NCBI GenBank assembly: GCA_021186555.1 | Contig: JAJKFL010000012.1 | Location: 5,122,894-5,186,893, forward strand | Origin: Reticulitermes speratus | Taxonomy: Eukaryota; Arthropoda; Insecta; Blattodea; Rhinotermitidae | DNA length: 64,000 nucleotides | Direction of reading: 5' to 3' | Part shown: positions 32,486 to 43,549 of the stretch, piece by piece | Layout: each line of letters begins with the position of its first letter | Position numbering within the stretch: the stretch's first letter is position 1 | Translations under genes and position numbers: made by a program | The notes under the pieces: model-generated | The model's input: only the letters and a program-made list of their open reading frames with translations | What the model was told of the DNA's origin: nothing | Database searches by the model: none

Positions 32486-33025
32486 TATACTGAGTATTAT
32501 ACTGAGTATTTATACTGAGTACTTATACTGAGTATATACTGAGTATTATACTGAGTATTATACTGAGTATTATACTGAGTACTATATACTGAGTATTATA
32601 CTGAGTATTGTACTGAGTATTATACTGAGTACTATACTGAGTATTATACTGAGTACTATACTGAGTATTATACTGAGTACTATACTGAGTACTATACTTA
32701 GTATTATACTGAGTATTATACTGAGTACTATACTGAGTATTATACTGAGTACTATACTGAGTTTATACTGAGTATTAATGATACTGACTGAGTATTATAC
32801 TGAGTATTATACTGAGTACTATACTGAGTATTATACTGAGTACTATACTGAGTATTATACTGAGTATTATACTGAGTACTGTACTGAGTATTATACTGAG
32901 TACTATACTGAGTATTATACTGAGTATTATACTAAGTATTATACTGAGTATATACTGAGTACTGTACTGAGTATTATACTGAGTACTATACTGAGTATTA
33001 TACTGAGTATTATACTGAGTATACA
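32486..33025. repeat. Short-unit array (TATACTGAGTAT)
   Basis: Units of 10-12 bp, ATTATACTGAGT or ACTATACTGAGT. Both strands stay open for 85-98 codons only because of the repeat. Confidence 0.95.
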
Positions 33026-33111
33026 GTTGAAATGATAAAGTAACTTTATCACGAACGGTTTGAGCTGGCACATCTCGTCATGTATGCCTGATACAAATAA
33101 CAATGTTTGGG

Positions 33112-33345
33112 TTATCTCAGGCTTCCGCCGCGATGCTGATGAGATCTGCGCTCTTCTGGGATATTACACAGCGAGTGGTAATCCTTTACCGACGTTTCGG
33201 GACAACCTATCGGTCCCATTTTCAAGGGCCTTCTTGGACTTCTTGACACTTTAATATGTAGTTGTCCCGAAACGTCGGTAAAGGATTACCACTCGACGCT
33301 GTGTAATATCACAGAAGAACGCATATCTCAAGCATATTTGGGGTT
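33112..33345. repeat. GAAACGTCGG-group fold-back element
   Basis: Left arm GGTAATCCTTTACCGACG, TTTCGGGACAAC, CGGTCCCATTTTCAAGGG; right arm GTTGTCCCGAAACGTCGG, TAAAGGATTACCACTCG. Outer TTCTGGGATATTACACAGCG is inverted as CGCTGTGTAATATCACAGAA. Two facing hammerhead-like units, cores damaged. Confidence 0.7.
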
Positions 33346-33349
33346 TGGG

Positions 33350-33480
33350 GATATCAGAGCGGTGTTGCCAAAGATTCCAGTCTTCTGGTATGTGACGCTG
33401 TGTCATTAGGCGAGTGGTTCATCCGAAACGTCGGTAAGTCGTCGTCCACGGACACAGCATCATATACCAGGAGCATGGGA
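33350..33480. repeat. GAAACGTCGG-related unit
   Basis: CTTCTGGTATGTGACGCTGT, CCGAAACGTCGGTAAG and CATATACCAGGAG form another inverted arrangement, shorter than its neighbours. Confidence 0.5.
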
Positions 33481-33865
33481 TCGTCAAGTACCTTTGGTTT
33501 TCTGTTTATGATTTTAGGAACTTACGTCGTTTTTGTATTGAGTGTATCGTTATCAGCCGGAGTCTGTGTCACTAATGGGTATGTGGAGATGTAACGGCAG
33601 TCACCATTAGACATGGAGACAGGGGATGGCGACCTAAATTGTAAAACTGTTCGGAACAACAAGTGATCGCAATTGTTTGTTTACTGCCTCCTACTGTAAC
33701 CGTCACGGGACTGCAACGCAGATACTAAAGCCATTAGCGTAACCGTCACTCGAGCCAATCTTCAGGAACCGGAATTCAAACAGCTTCGTTTTCTCATTTT
33801 TGTCAGCAAACATTGGTAGTTGGAAGCCGCGACATTTCAGCCTGTTACAGTGACTAGGCTACAGG
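33481..33865. other. Unassigned sequence
   Basis: Nothing recognised. Confidence 0.35.
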
Positions 33866-33869
33866 CTCT

Positions 33870-34048
33870 GCGACCAATGAATCGTGGTTCTTTTCCCGGT
33901 GTCCGGACCTGCTTTGGAGCTTCGTATTCACCGGGGAAGGGTTTCAGGGGCCAAGGTGGTCGGGGCGTGAATCTGACCACACATCTTTATATACAACCGA
34001 GGTTAAGAATGTGTGGAGCTAAACCTCTACTCCTCCATATACCTTAAT
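33870..34048 (+). mobile_element. SINE family E body, copy E7
   Basis: GGGCGTGAATCTGACC, ACCGAGGTTAAGAATGTG, TGGAGCTAAACCTCTACTCC. No tRNA-like head. Confidence 0.6.
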
Positions 34049-34092
34049 GCCTCGCACAGGGACCAAAATGTCGGTTAGTAACCCCCTTAGCA

Positions 34093-34378
34093 ACGGCCGT
34101 GCCATGGCTCAGGCGGTTAGTCGCCGACCTTCCACCGCGGAGGCCCGGGTTCGATCCCGGGTCAGTCCATGTGGGATTTGTGGTGGACAAAGTGGCACTG
34201 GGACAGGTTTTTTCCCCGAGTACTTCGGTTTAACCCTGTCAGTTTCGTTCCACCTGTGCTCCTTTGTTTGGAAAAATGGAAAAAAAACTAATCATCTTCA
34301 TCACAGGGTTGCACAATAAGCCTCAAGGCTGCGGTGCGTCCGTAGCATCTGCTGCGGGGCCCTTCTCAAAAAGAAAAA
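34093..34378 (+). mobile_element. SINE family C, copy C2
   Basis: Head GGCCGTGCCATGGCTCAGG, A box, B box GGGTTCGATCCCGGGTC, full body and 3' end GCTGCGGGGCCCTTCTC. Weak flanking similarity CTTAGCA. Confidence 0.9.
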
Positions 34379-34546
34379 CCTCTTAGCAGTCAATAAACCC
34401 ATCGTCAATGCATCCGCCTGCGCCCCATCAAGTACCCCAACAAAATAAAGACAAAGTTCCTGGTTTCCAAAAAAGTGTGACTTTTTAAAATTATGTACGG
34501 TAGCAGCAAACATGTTCCTCTGTTTAACTCTGCAACTGCCTATAAA
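34379..34546. other. Unassigned short spacer
   Basis: Nothing recognised. Confidence 0.3.
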
Positions 34547-34550
34547 GTGG

Positions 34551-34828
34551 GGGTACGCGGTGGCGCAGTTGGTTGAGGCACTACGCTACAAGCCGGAAGG
34601 TGCGGGTTCGATTCCCGATAATCCTTTCTGTCGCACTATGGCCCTTGGGTTGACTTAGCCTCTTACAGAAATGAGTACCAGGAGTATTTTCTGGGGGGTA
34701 AAGGAGGCCGATACGTACGGCTGACAACCTTACCACCTTCATGTGCCGATTGTCTAGAAATCTGGAAACCTCAAAGTCCTGGAACCCTAAGGGCCTGTCC
34801 AGGCCTGTAATGGGATTTCTGTACCTAC
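34551..34828 (+). mobile_element. SINE family D, copy D3
   Basis: Head GGGGTACGCGGTGGCGCAGT, then TGGTTGAGGC (A box) and GGGTTCGATTCCCG (B box). Body CTGACAACCTTACCACCTTC and AGGGCCTGTCCAGGCCTG. A fragment of family E (minus, 34829-34890) is joined to its 3' end. Confidence 0.9.
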
Positions 34829-34890
34829 ACTGCACATAAAAGTATGTGCAGGAGTGTAGGTGTAGATCCATGCATTCTTAACCTTGGCAG
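34829..34890 (-). mobile_element. SINE family E fragment
   Basis: AGGAGTGTAGGTGTAGATCC and TTCTTAACCTTGGCAGTAG match the minus family E body. Confidence 0.5.
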
Positions 34891-35439
34891 TAGAACAAGC
34901 AAATTGTTATATTCACGCCTCAACCGCGTTTTATATAGGGAGAGAACACGTGTAGACATTAAAATGGGGACTTGCTGGGCCCCAGAGCCTGTCGGGAGGC
35001 TTTGAAAAATCGAAACCAGATTTCTCAGTCATACTGAGCGGTCTCCCAGTGGGAATTTCTCCAGAACCGCAGAAGAAATTGCTGGTCAGTGACTTGAACA
35101 ATGCGGACTGGAGATTTCACGTAAAGTGAGTTTAATAGAAATGGAATGTGAACTATTTGATCAATAATTCAAATAGTAACGCTAAAGAATTTGCTTCCAC
35201 CTGTCGCCACTTTGTCTGCAGGACGGGGTTGCTTGCTCACGCAAACACAAGAGCTCACAGCGCGATTCTGACAAATGTAGAGGGTTTACAAGTATCGCAG
35301 TGCCTGGCCTTCCTTCGCGATGATTTCTATAGGAGTCGCTGTTTTGAAGTATATGTTTTATCGGGATCAGACCAGAGGGTCCAGTCATTGGCAAGTGGAG
35401 AAGAAGAATACGTAGATATAGGACGAGGAATACTAAATC
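34891..35439. other. Unassigned sequence
   Basis: Near 34985-35010 CCTGTCGGGAGGCTTTGA is SINE-tail-like. The 135-codon plus frame at 35148-35555 runs into SINE B2 and is not a gene. Confidence 0.35.
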
Positions 35440-35857
35440 CTAATCTTGTCGTCTGTCGCCCTCGGTGGACTAGTGGACTAGTGAGCGTGCTCGCCACTGG
35501 ACCCAAGGTTCGCGGGTTCAATCCCGGCCGAGGTCGATGGATTTTTAAAGGGTGATAGCACAACTTCCTTCGGAGGGGAAGTAAAGCCGTCGGTCCCATG
35601 TCGTAGATTTACGGCATGTAAAAGAACCTTACGGGCATGAATTGAGATGTTTCGTAAGCAAAATTCAGCGGCCATTTCTCGCCCAAGTCTCCTGATTGAC
35701 TGCTAGATGGCTCTGGTAGTCATATCAGGATGAGTAGAACTTGTGCAGTCAGTGGACTGGTCACTCACTACGGAATGCACACTTCCAGACCAAGAAACCT
35801 CTGAAAGGAGGCCATATGCTCCGCAAGGAGCGACAGGAAGAACTAATCTTGTCGTCT
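35440..35857 (+). mobile_element. SINE family B, copy B2, with 15-bp target duplication
   Basis: The element 35455-35842 is flanked by CTAATCTTGTCGTCT on both sides (35440-35454, 35843-35857), perfect. Head GTCGCCCTCGGTGGACTAG, B box GGGTTCAATCCCGG, body with GGAGGGGAAGTAAAGCCGTC. A nearby repeated ACTAGTGG in the head is duplicated compared with other copies. Confidence 0.95.
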
Positions 35858-36423
35858 AGCAGCGAACGTAATGGACCTTTTTACTGCCAATACCGAATGT
35901 AGTCGTACTGGTGACCGATGCTGGTTTCAGGCAGTCTGGGGGCTCAGACTCATAAAATTTTAAGAGGCATCTTCGAAATGTTGCTATATCACAGGCTAAC
36001 AGAATGATTTGAATAAGACTGGGGTGTGATGGGACTGGTGGCTGAAAGAGATGAGGTAATTTAGATGTAGGTGTTTTATTATAAAATGTGAGGTGTTAAG
36101 GGATGGGGCCCTGGAACAGCTGCAGACCCTTCGCCACAATCGTGGGCAGACATTAAACGCATTGTGTGCACCGCCATCAGCACGAGTATTGGACACGCTG
36201 TAGCGTACAGCTGAGTGTGTGATAAAGCAAAGGCTGTTTGGACACATGACGTTGAATTGTTTGAAGAACTGTTTTGGACAAATGGTAAAGCGACGTTTTG
36301 AGTTATGAATGACAGACAGGTCTTGAGTACGGAACAGGCTAATAATGCCGAAATCTGCAAAGCGAAACAAGGTGGAGGAGAAAGGAAAATGAGGCTAGGC
36401 GAAGAATAAAAACAGGAAGAAGT
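35858..36423. other. Unassigned sequence
   Basis: The overlapping minus frames (124 and 149 codons) show no domain. Confidence 0.35.
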
Positions 36424-36731
36424 GGACAAGAGGTAAAGGTAAAGGTAAAGCAATCCCATTACAGGCCTGGACAGGCCCTTAGGGTTCCAGGAGGTTGAGG
36501 CTCCCAGATTTCTAGACAATCGGCACATGAAGGTGGTAAGGCCGCCTTTACCCCCAGGAAATATTCCTGGTACTCATTTCTGTTAGAGGCTGAGTCGACC
36601 TCAGGGCCATAGTGCGACCGAAAGGATTATGTCAATGAAAAATTCCAATGACACCATCGGGAATCGAACCCGCGACCTTCCGGCTTGTAGCGCAGTGCCT
36701 CAACCAACTGCGCCACCGCGAGGACAAGAGG
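36424..36731 (-). mobile_element. SINE family D, copy D4, with target duplication
   Basis: Element 36434-36721 between GGACAAGAGG copies (36424-36433, 36722-36731). Tail on plus reads TAAAGGTAAAGGTAAAG, i.e. (TTTACC)n on the element strand. Head GCGGTGGCGCAGTTGGTTG. Cleanest D copy. Confidence 0.95.
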
Positions 36732-36984
36732 AATGAGGAGAAAGGTGAGTGAAGATGAACGAATATTAGAAGAAAAGTATGACTTGTTAAGGAGAAAAAA
36801 ACTAGGACAGAAGCAGAAAAGATAGGAGAATGAGGTAAAGGAGCAGAAAGGCGAAGAGAAGTAGAAGTAGGAGAAATAAGAGAAAGAGTAATGGCAGGAA
36901 TAGAGGAGCAGTAGAAAGAGGGGTGCAAGAACTGGAAATGATACTAACAAAGGCGTGTAGCAAGCAGAAAATAAAGATCAGAGA
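36732..36984. other. Purine-rich sequence
   Basis: GA-rich plus strand, like 7400-7740. It is contiguous with the DNA before SINE D4. No gene. Confidence 0.4.
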
Positions 36985-37135
36985 TAAACAAAAGAAGATA
37001 GTTGCATTGTGGGATGTGTCGCCATATAGTCTGGTGGAAATGTACCGACGTTTCAGAGAAACCTGCTGCCTCCATCATCACAGTTCCCTGATGAAGTTGT
37101 GATATTACTACAAAACTAGACGGTATCATATCCCA
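36985..37135. repeat. GAAACGTC-group unit
   Basis: TGTACCGACGTTTCAGAGAA, CTGCTGCCTCCATCATCAC, then CCTGATGAAGTTGTGA and an inverted ACTAGACGGTATCATATCCC. It belongs to the fold-back group; helix II is weak. Confidence 0.5.
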
Positions 37136-37194
37136 GAGACATGTTCATAATCAGAGCCGTTTGAACTCTCGAAACTCCCTGAGATGAATGAGTA

Positions 37195-37846
37195 GTGATT
37201 TGAATATTACAGTGGTATTTGAATATTACAGTGGTATTTGAATATTACAGGGGTATTTGAATATTACAGGGGTATTTGAATATTACAGGGGTATTTGAAT
37301 ATTACAGGGGTATTTGAATATTACAGTGTATTGAATATTACAGTGGTATTTGAATATTACAGGGTATTTGAATATTACAGGGGTATTTGAATATTACAGT
37401 GGTATTTGAATATTACAGGGGTATTTGAATATTACAGGGTATTTGAATTTTACAGTGTATTTGAATATTACAGGGGTATTTGAATATTACAGTGGTATTT
37501 GAATATTACAGGGGTATTTGAATATTACAGGGGTATTTGAATATTACAGTGGTATTTGAATATTACAGGGGTATCTGAATATTACAGTGGTATCTGAATA
37601 TTACAGGGTATCTGAATATTACAGTGGATTTGAATATTACAGGGTATTTGAATATTACAGTGGTATTTGAATATTACAGGGTATTTGAATATTACAGTGG
37701 TATTGAATATTACAGTGGATTGAATATACAGGGTATTGAATATTACAGGGTATTGAATATACAGTGGTATTTGAATATTACAGGGGTATTTGAATATTAC
37801 AGTGGTATTTGAATATTACAGGGGTATTTGAATATTACAGTGGTAT
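37195..37846. repeat. ~19-bp tandem repeat, about 35 copies
   Basis: Unit TATTTGAATATTACAGGGG or ..CAGTGG, with single-base losses. Dyad AATATT in each unit. Confidence 0.96.
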
Positions 37847-38185
37847 TCCCTTTGTGTCTCACAAAATTCACGTAAGAAGGAAAGGAGAAGAATGGAATGT
37901 GATCGATATGAAGCTTAAGGAACAGAGGGCATTGTGGGATGAGTCATGACATGTGTCTGCAGGAGCGGCCTAAGTACATTGTTATTGATTAGGCTGGGTG
38001 TGGAGTTTGTATTGATCGTTGTTACTTTCACGGCCAAGTTCACGGAGTCACTCAACTTCAGTTCCACATAGTTCCTCCTTAAATAATTACGCAGCATTCT
38101 GGAATTGTGTAAAGCGGACATTACTTACATATAATGGAAATTTCAGTACTGTAATGCAGGACTGAAGTTTTGGATTTTGAAGAAC
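37847..38185. other. Unassigned sequence
   Basis: Nothing recognised. Confidence 0.35.
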
Positions 38186-38189
38186 GGAA

Positions 38190-38605
38190 TTTCTATACAT
38201 GAGCACACAGTTACATCAGCATCACTGTTTATTGGATTCTATTAGATTAATTACGTGGCTACATGTTTCGACTAGTGTCTTGCTCATCTTCAGGCCATTA
38301 CATTACACAAAAATAAAAATTACATTTCGAATTTCATTTTATGGTTTAATTAAGATCTGAATCGTTCGTACAAAACACGTGTAAATTATCTGTGGAATTT
38401 AAAAATAGTTAGAAGTGTTTTATACGAGCGTTTGAGATCTCAATCGAACCATAAAATGAAATTACAATTGTACTTTTTATTTTTGTGTTTGTACTGTCAT
38501 GAAGATGAGCAAGATTCTGGTCGAAACGTGTAGCCATGTAGTTTGAACTAATAGAAACCAATCAATGGTTATATCTATAGTAATTGTGCACTCATTTATA
38601 GTATT
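38190..38605. mobile_element. Fold-back element with two facing hammerhead-like motifs
   Basis: Left arm holds CATTTCGAATTTCATTTTAT then GGTTTAATT; right arm AACCATAAAATGAAATTACA. Hammerhead-like motifs at 38257-38296 (minus: GGC, CTGAAGA, T, poor helix II, GAA, ACATGT, A, GCC) and 38497-38535 (plus: CATGAAGA core, GAA, ACGTGT, A, GCC). Confidence 0.65.
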
Positions 38606-38702
38606 ATAAACACTACAGGGTGTCTATCGTACAAGTAATAAAACTTCTAATGAATTTCAGAAAAAAACGGAATTAATTTTTAAACAGCTTAAAAATATAT
38701 TC

Positions 38703-38882
38703 TGGGGCCCACCCAGCCTTCTGTTTAGTGGGTACCGGCGTCTTATTCCACGGGGGTAAAACTGAAGCTGACCACTCAGTTCCATCTAGTGCCGAGGTTA
38801 AGAATGAGTGCAGCTATACCTCCACTCCCCCCCATATGCTGTCATGGCGCGCACAGGAACAACTTACCTTTACCCTATTTTT
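38703..38882 (+). mobile_element. SINE family E body, copy E8
   Basis: CCCAGCCTTCTGTTTAGTGG, GTGCCGAGGTTAAGAATGAG, CAGCTATACCTCCACTCC and a TTTACC tail at 38868. No head. Confidence 0.75.
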
Positions 38883-38889
38883 AATTCTG

Positions 38890-39123
38890 CTGTTTTTGGA
38901 GAGGGAGTCTGTCCAGACCTGAAAGTGGGACACGTGACATCAAAAATAACTTTCATTTTTGGATTACAAATGTGACAAATTAATTATTAGTACTGCTAAT
39001 GTTCAGAAACGTTACAACTCTGTAATAATCTAACGTTGAAGATAAACACAGATACGTTGTCGGTTTTTGCTGGTGTCAGAGGAAGCAGCAAGCAGTGACG
39101 GTGTAATTTTTCAGCTTTCTGTT
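38890..39123. other. Unassigned sequence
   Basis: Nothing recognised. Confidence 0.3.
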
Positions 39124-39500
39124 AGGAAAGACGGATAATAATAATAATTCTTGGCTCAACAGCCCTGTATGGGCCTGGGCCTCCTCTAGCCTCCTCTTGT
39201 CGAGGTTACTAAGGTTACATGGCAGCTGGTGACCGGCCAGCTAGCCGCGCTTAGTTTCTGATGTGCACGCCAGAGCCATGAGAAATGGAGGCAATTTGGC
39301 TTACGCAACATTTTTATTTATGCCGTAAATCTACGACATGGGACCGACGGCTTTACTTCCCCTCCGAAGGAAGTGGTGCTCCGGATTTTTATCATCCTTA
39401 AATATCCATCGACCTCGGTCGGGATCGAACCCGCGAACCTTGGGTCCAGTGGCGAGCACGCTAACCACTAGTCCACCGAGGACGACAGGAAAGACGGATA
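39124..39500 (-). mobile_element. SINE family B', copy B3, with 14-bp target duplication
   Basis: Element 39138-39486 between AGGAAAGACGGATA copies (39124-39137, 39487-39500). Family B head and body, but the 3' end is AGGAGGCCCAGGCCC..CAGGGCTGTTGAGCCA then (ATT)n on the element strand. That 3' end is closer to family A than to copies B1/B2. Confidence 0.93.
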
Positions 39501-40170
39501 GTTGTTAAAATATGTACGCATAATGACATTTGTGTTACTAGTTTCGCTGGTGGTATTAAAAAGGAAAGATATATTTTTTATTCATCCTGTGGGGGGGGGG
39601 GGGGTTTCGTTACGTGCTTTACAAGCTTATAATGGAACTATTAGTGACACCGACTCATCCCAAGCAGGCGGAAACGCACGAACGGAATGACACACAAAGA
39701 AAAGTATGCGCCTACAAAATATTCTAAGAAGTTACCTGATTTGAGAAGCCATAATTGATGTGCTACGAGCAAAAAGGGTACACATCCAGATATAAGGTTC
39801 GTTTGTGGAGGAAGATATTTTTATCGCATATTAGTCTCTTATCCTTCTCCCTTTCTTTATCCCTTTCGTACCTTTATCTCCTTACCTCATTTCTGTTTAA
39901 TCCTTTTCCAACCCTGTTATTTGTCTGCATTCTACTCATTTTTTTTCGTTCTTCCTTTGGTCCGCACATCAAAACATTTCAGGTAAACACCAAACAAAAC
40001 TTTCGTTACAAGATAACAGCGAAAAATACAAGTCGTTCAGTCTAAGCCCACTACTTAACGCTAACACCTCCAACGTCTTTTGTAAAAATGCCCCTAATTT
40101 CCGTTTCATATAACGTAAAAATATTTTTTTGAATCTGGAGCTAATTTTATTCGAGGACTGCTTGCTACAG
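39501..40170. other. Unassigned sequence
   Basis: G-run at 39591-39604. Nothing else recognised. Confidence 0.35.
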
Positions 40171-40174
40171 ATTC

Positions 40175-40345
40175 AAGTCTTCTGAGATGTTGCACCGTGT
40201 TAACTGGTAAACGGACGTTTCGGAGGATTGTAGTGCTTTTATCATCAAGGTTAAGATGTCATGAAATGTCTCTTTTTGGACTGTTTCGAAAACTTTTTAA
40301 CCATTTACCATTCGTTATGGCCTCACGTTCCCAGCAACACCGCTG
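40175..40345. repeat. GAAACGTC-group unit
   Basis: TCTTCTGAGATGTTGCACCG, GGTAAACGGACGTTTCGGAG, TTTTATCATCAAGGTTAAG. Minus reads CTTGATGA..GAAACGTCCG. Decayed. Confidence 0.45.
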
Positions 40346-40556
40346 ACAGAACACAAAACCTCACAAATGCTTGTTGGTTTTCGTTTCGGGCGCCTCTGTT
40401 CTTTTTATCCCTCATCTCTTGACCAGACACGTTGCTGTCTTAGATACTCTCGTATCATATTTTAAGAAGGTTTTGACATACATTTCAAAGAACATAATGT
40501 TCTGGGATATGATAACCGTGTAGTTCGGTGTATCGTAACCAACTTTTTCGAGAAAC

Positions 40557-40860
40557 CTACTGCCTCGGACCGCGCCATGGCTCAGGCGGTTAGTCGCCGG
40601 CCTCTCACCGCGGAGGCCCGGGTTCGATCCTGGGTCAGTCCTTGTGGGATTTGTGATGGACAAAGTACCACTGGGACAGGTTTTTCCCCGAGTACTTCGG
40701 TTTTCCTCTGTCAATTTCATTCCACCGGTGCTCCATTACTTGTAAAAATGAAAAAAAAAACTAATCATCTTCATCACAGGGTTTCACAATAAGCCTCAGG
40801 CTGCGGTGCGTTCGTAGCATCTGCTGCGGGGCCCTTCAGTACAAAAAAATCTACTGCCTC
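40557..40860 (+). mobile_element. SINE family C, copy C3, with target duplication
   Basis: Element 40567-40850 between CTACTGCCTC copies (40557-40566, 40851-40860). Head GACCGCGCCATGGCTCAGG, A and B boxes, full body. The host site is a GAAACGTC-group unit (ACTGCCTCCATCGTCAGGG). Confidence 0.93.
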
Positions 40861-40900
40861 CATCGTCAGGGTAGGTAACGGAGCCAACAGGTTGAAGCGA

Positions 40901-41284
40901 AATGTTTGTATGTCTCTACAGAACTACACCGCGAACACATTAGAACGCCATAATCTTCGAATCTACCGTCATAGTACCCATAAACCTCATATAAATTCTA
41001 TAAATCACTCAATTGTGTTCGTTTTGTACTTTTCATGGAAATGGAGATGCGACGTTTTCGCACCAACCCGTCAATGCAGCGGCAGAGAGAAGGCTAGCTT
41101 AACCGCGTATGCCGCGTGTAATTGGTTCCGTGGAATTGTTGCTTTACATTATTTGACGTGTGTATGTCGCCGGAAGGATCTTTTTTTTTTTGTGGCGGAG
41201 TCGTGAGTCGCGGGCATTATCGCCTTCCTGTTGCCAGCTGCATGAAGTCTGACTTCAAACATTTTTAAAATATGATATTACACA
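40901..41284. other. Unassigned sequence
   Basis: Nothing recognised. Confidence 0.35.
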
Positions 41285-41727
41285 CATTTCTACGTACATT
41301 AGTTACTTCGTCTAACAGGGGAATGGAGAAGACTGTATAACGGGGAACTTTATGATCTGTACTCATCACCAAATATTATTCGGATGATCAAATCAAGAAG
41401 AATGAGGTGGGCGGGGCATGTAGCACGTATGTAGAAGGGGAGAGGTGCATACAGGGGTTTGATGGGGAGACCTGAGTGAAGGAGACCACTTGGAAGACCC
41501 AGGCGTAGATGGGAGGATAATATTAAAATGGATCTTCAAGAAGTGGGATGGTGGCATGGACTGGATTGATATGGTTAGGACAGGGACAGGTGGCGGGCTT
41601 TGTGAATGCGGTAATGAACCTTCGGGTTCCATAAAACGCGGGGAATTTCTTGACTAGCTGACGACCTGTTAGCTTCTCAAGAAGGACTGTGCTCCATGGA
41701 GTTAGTTAGTTAGTTAGTTAGTTAGTT
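41285..41727 (+). pseudogene. LINE family 1 3' end with (GTTA)n tail
   Basis: CACCAAATATTATTCGGATG, GAGGTGGGCGGGGCATGTAG, GGATCTTCAAGAAGTGGGAT, GGTAATGAACCTTCGGGTTC, TTCTTGACTAGCTGACGACC, CTCCATGGAGTTAG then GTTA repeats to 41727. Translated in pieces it reads [27 protein letters not shown] and a D-x-AQDRDRW-like end, the C-terminal tail of a non-LTR retrotransposon ORF2. Several frameshifts. Confidence 0.82.
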
Positions 41728-41817
41728 CAGTTCTTCAGCGAATGGGCCCCTCATTTAGACAGTAATCATTTTCTTATTTTTATTTAGCAGTATCCATATT
41801 CTTGCAACAGATTGACT

Positions 41818-42330
41818 ATACAGTATATAATCCAAATAATTCCACATCTAACCATAAATATTGGTTATTCTGTGACGCTCCTCCTACAACTTTAGGCCCA
41901 TTTTAGGTCCATCTACAGGGAGGTCATTTACAAAGGAATATATTTATAACAAATTCTGTCAATATAGTGATGTAAGTTTAAATACAATGTTATCAATTAA
42001 AAATATTGTAAAGTCTATAAAATGTAAATTAATTACAGGTGTATTATATAATTCTTTATAATTTTATGTTCAGTTGTAGACAAATATCTGTGTCACTGCT
42101 GACATTTTCGTTTCCCATGCGAGTTATATCGCTTGTGTTGTGTGATGATGTTTGTACCATTGTGGGCCACTGAGTAGGCCTACTGCACATCTTCGGCAGC
42201 ATTTGTTTCAAATGTATTCCTTTTAAATGACCTCCCTGTAGATGGCCTATAGGGGCCGAAGCATATAGCGGGAGCATCAAAGAATAACACATATTTATGG
42301 TTACATGTGCAGTTATTTGGTTTATATATA
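41818..42330. mobile_element. Fold-back element with hammerhead-like arms
   Basis: TATAATCCAAATAATTCCAC..ACCATAAATATTGGTTATTC on the left is inverted as AACACATATTTATGGTTACA..TTATTTGG on the right. On minus near 41885-41935: CCTCC, CTGTAGA, T, GGACC/GGGCC-like helix II, TAAAGTTGTA, GGAGG (helix I CCTCC/GGAGG perfect). On plus near 42228-42272: CCTCC, CTGTAGA, T, GGCC..GGGCC, GAAGCATATAGC, GGGAG. Both cores carry TAGA in place of ANGA. Confidence 0.6.
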
Positions 42331-42562
42331 TTTTTTTCAATGGTTCTTCAGCCCCTTGGGGGCCTAGGCCGCCTCATTTTTCGAGGCTTCACGATCACAC
42401 ACTTCAGACGCACCACACTCGGTAGGACTCCTCTGGACGAGTGATCAGCCCGTCGCAGAGACCTCTACCTGACAACACACAACACTCACAACAGACAGAC
42501 ATCCATGCCCTAGGCGGGATTCGAACCCACAATCCTAGTAAGCGAGCGGCCGTAGACCCACG
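42331..42562 (-). mobile_element. SINE family A, copy A3 (5' cut)
   Basis: 3' end and body as in A1, B box GGGATTCGAACCCAC on plus; it stops inside the tRNA-like head at ACCCACGC and is followed by a T-run. Confidence 0.85.
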
Positions 42563-42774
42563 CTTTTTTTTTTTTGCCTGTCCGGGGTTTTTCCCCTTTG
42601 ATCCATTTTGTACTGTTTAAATCCTTTCGTCCTTCATGTCACTTTACGTTCCATGCTACCGTCCTTACAACAACACAACACAATCCATGTCCCCGGTGGG
42701 ATTCGAACCCACGATCCTAGTAAGCGAGCGGCCGCAGACCCACGCCTTAGACCGCACGGCCACTGGGATCGGCT
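42563..42774 (-). mobile_element. SINE family A-related copy A4 with a different body
   Basis: Minus head GCCGATCCCAGTGGCCGTGC with intact A and B boxes, but after CCGGGGACATGGATTGTG the body differs from family A and ends in an A-tail (T-run at 42565-42575). A tRNA head shared by two bodies implies template switching. Confidence 0.75.
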
Positions 42775-42788
42775 TGGATTATATACTC

Positions 42789-42815
42789 TTTTTTATTATT
42801 ATTATTATTATTAAT
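42789..42815. repeat. (ATT)n microsatellite
   Basis: Short trinucleotide run. Confidence 0.85.
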
Positions 42816-42835
42816 TTCCCGCTGTCTCTATCTAA

Positions 42836-42895
42836 CCAGGCATCGCTCTGAAAATGACGACTGCAATATAAGTCGAAACGTCGAGACAGCTTCAG
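42836..42895 (+). repeat. GAAACGTC-group unit
   Basis: GCTCTGAAAATGACGACTGC and AAGTCGAAACGTCGAGAC. Possible weak helix II GAC/GTC. Confidence 0.4.
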
Positions 42896-43249
42896 CGCGC
42901 TACTTTATTAAATCCAAGTTATTAGTTACGTATTCTTCTAGTTCATAACTCAATTTGTTAGGTGATTTGTTGGTTGTTATGCATTTGCTGAGTCCGTCAG
43001 TAAATGAGTTGTTAGCCACAGTGCGAATTTTTTGTCGTGACACCTGAACTGCGTATAGGGAGAATTGTGGTTAAAAGTAGCAGAGGATATGTTGAGTCTG
43101 AAGAAAAATTGGGAATGGGCACAAAGAAACAAACTTCACTGTGTCCCAGCTCCAAGCGTTTAACCCACACGACTCTAAACTCCAGCCCACTTATCGTTTT
43201 GCATTTCGGACCGTACGAACATCGACAATGAATAACAATACAAAAAATT

Positions 43250-43435
43250 GCACAGAATTTACGACAGCTATATCTCTTTTAACCTGCAACATGTTTCGAC
43301 AAACATGGCTGTCACTGCGTATTTCTTCTGTCTTCTATAAACGTACACCTAAACCTGAGCACCTCCCAAGGATGTTCTGAGGATATCCATCCAGACCGAA
43401 ACACGTTGCAGGATAGTGACATATGTCTGTGACTT
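43250..43435. mobile_element. Fold-back element with degenerate hammerhead-like arms
   Basis: CTGCAACATGTTTCGACAAA (minus: GAAACATGTTGCAG) faces CCAGACCGAAACACGTTGCA. Right arm core CTGAGGA at 43378 is intact; helix II is poor. Confidence 0.5.
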
Positions 43436-43502
43436 ATAACATCTGTGTATATTTAAAGTCCGACAAATGTACAATTTAATCACATTAATTGTGTATTTTC
43501 AC

Positions 43503-43549
43503 TGTCCTACATGTTTCGAACCTTTAATTTGGTTTCATTTTCAGGGACA
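43503..43549 (-). ncRNA. Hammerhead-like motif (left arm)
   Basis: Minus: TGTCC, CTGAAAA (one core G changed to A), T, helix II GAAACC/GGTTC, GAA, ACATGT, A, GGACA. Helix I TGTCC/GGACA perfect. Confidence 0.6.

Noticed and set aside
32775-33071. Open frames on both strands in the TATACTGAGT array
   Set aside because: Repeat artefact.
34093-34160. tRNA gene at the head of SINE C2
   Set aside because: Stems are incomplete and identical heads recur with the same body at other positions.
35148-35555. 135-codon plus frame as a gene
   Set aside because: It runs through the left target duplication into the SINE B2 head.
36079-36528. 149-codon minus frame as a gene
   Set aside because: Its start lies in SINE D4 and no domain is visible.
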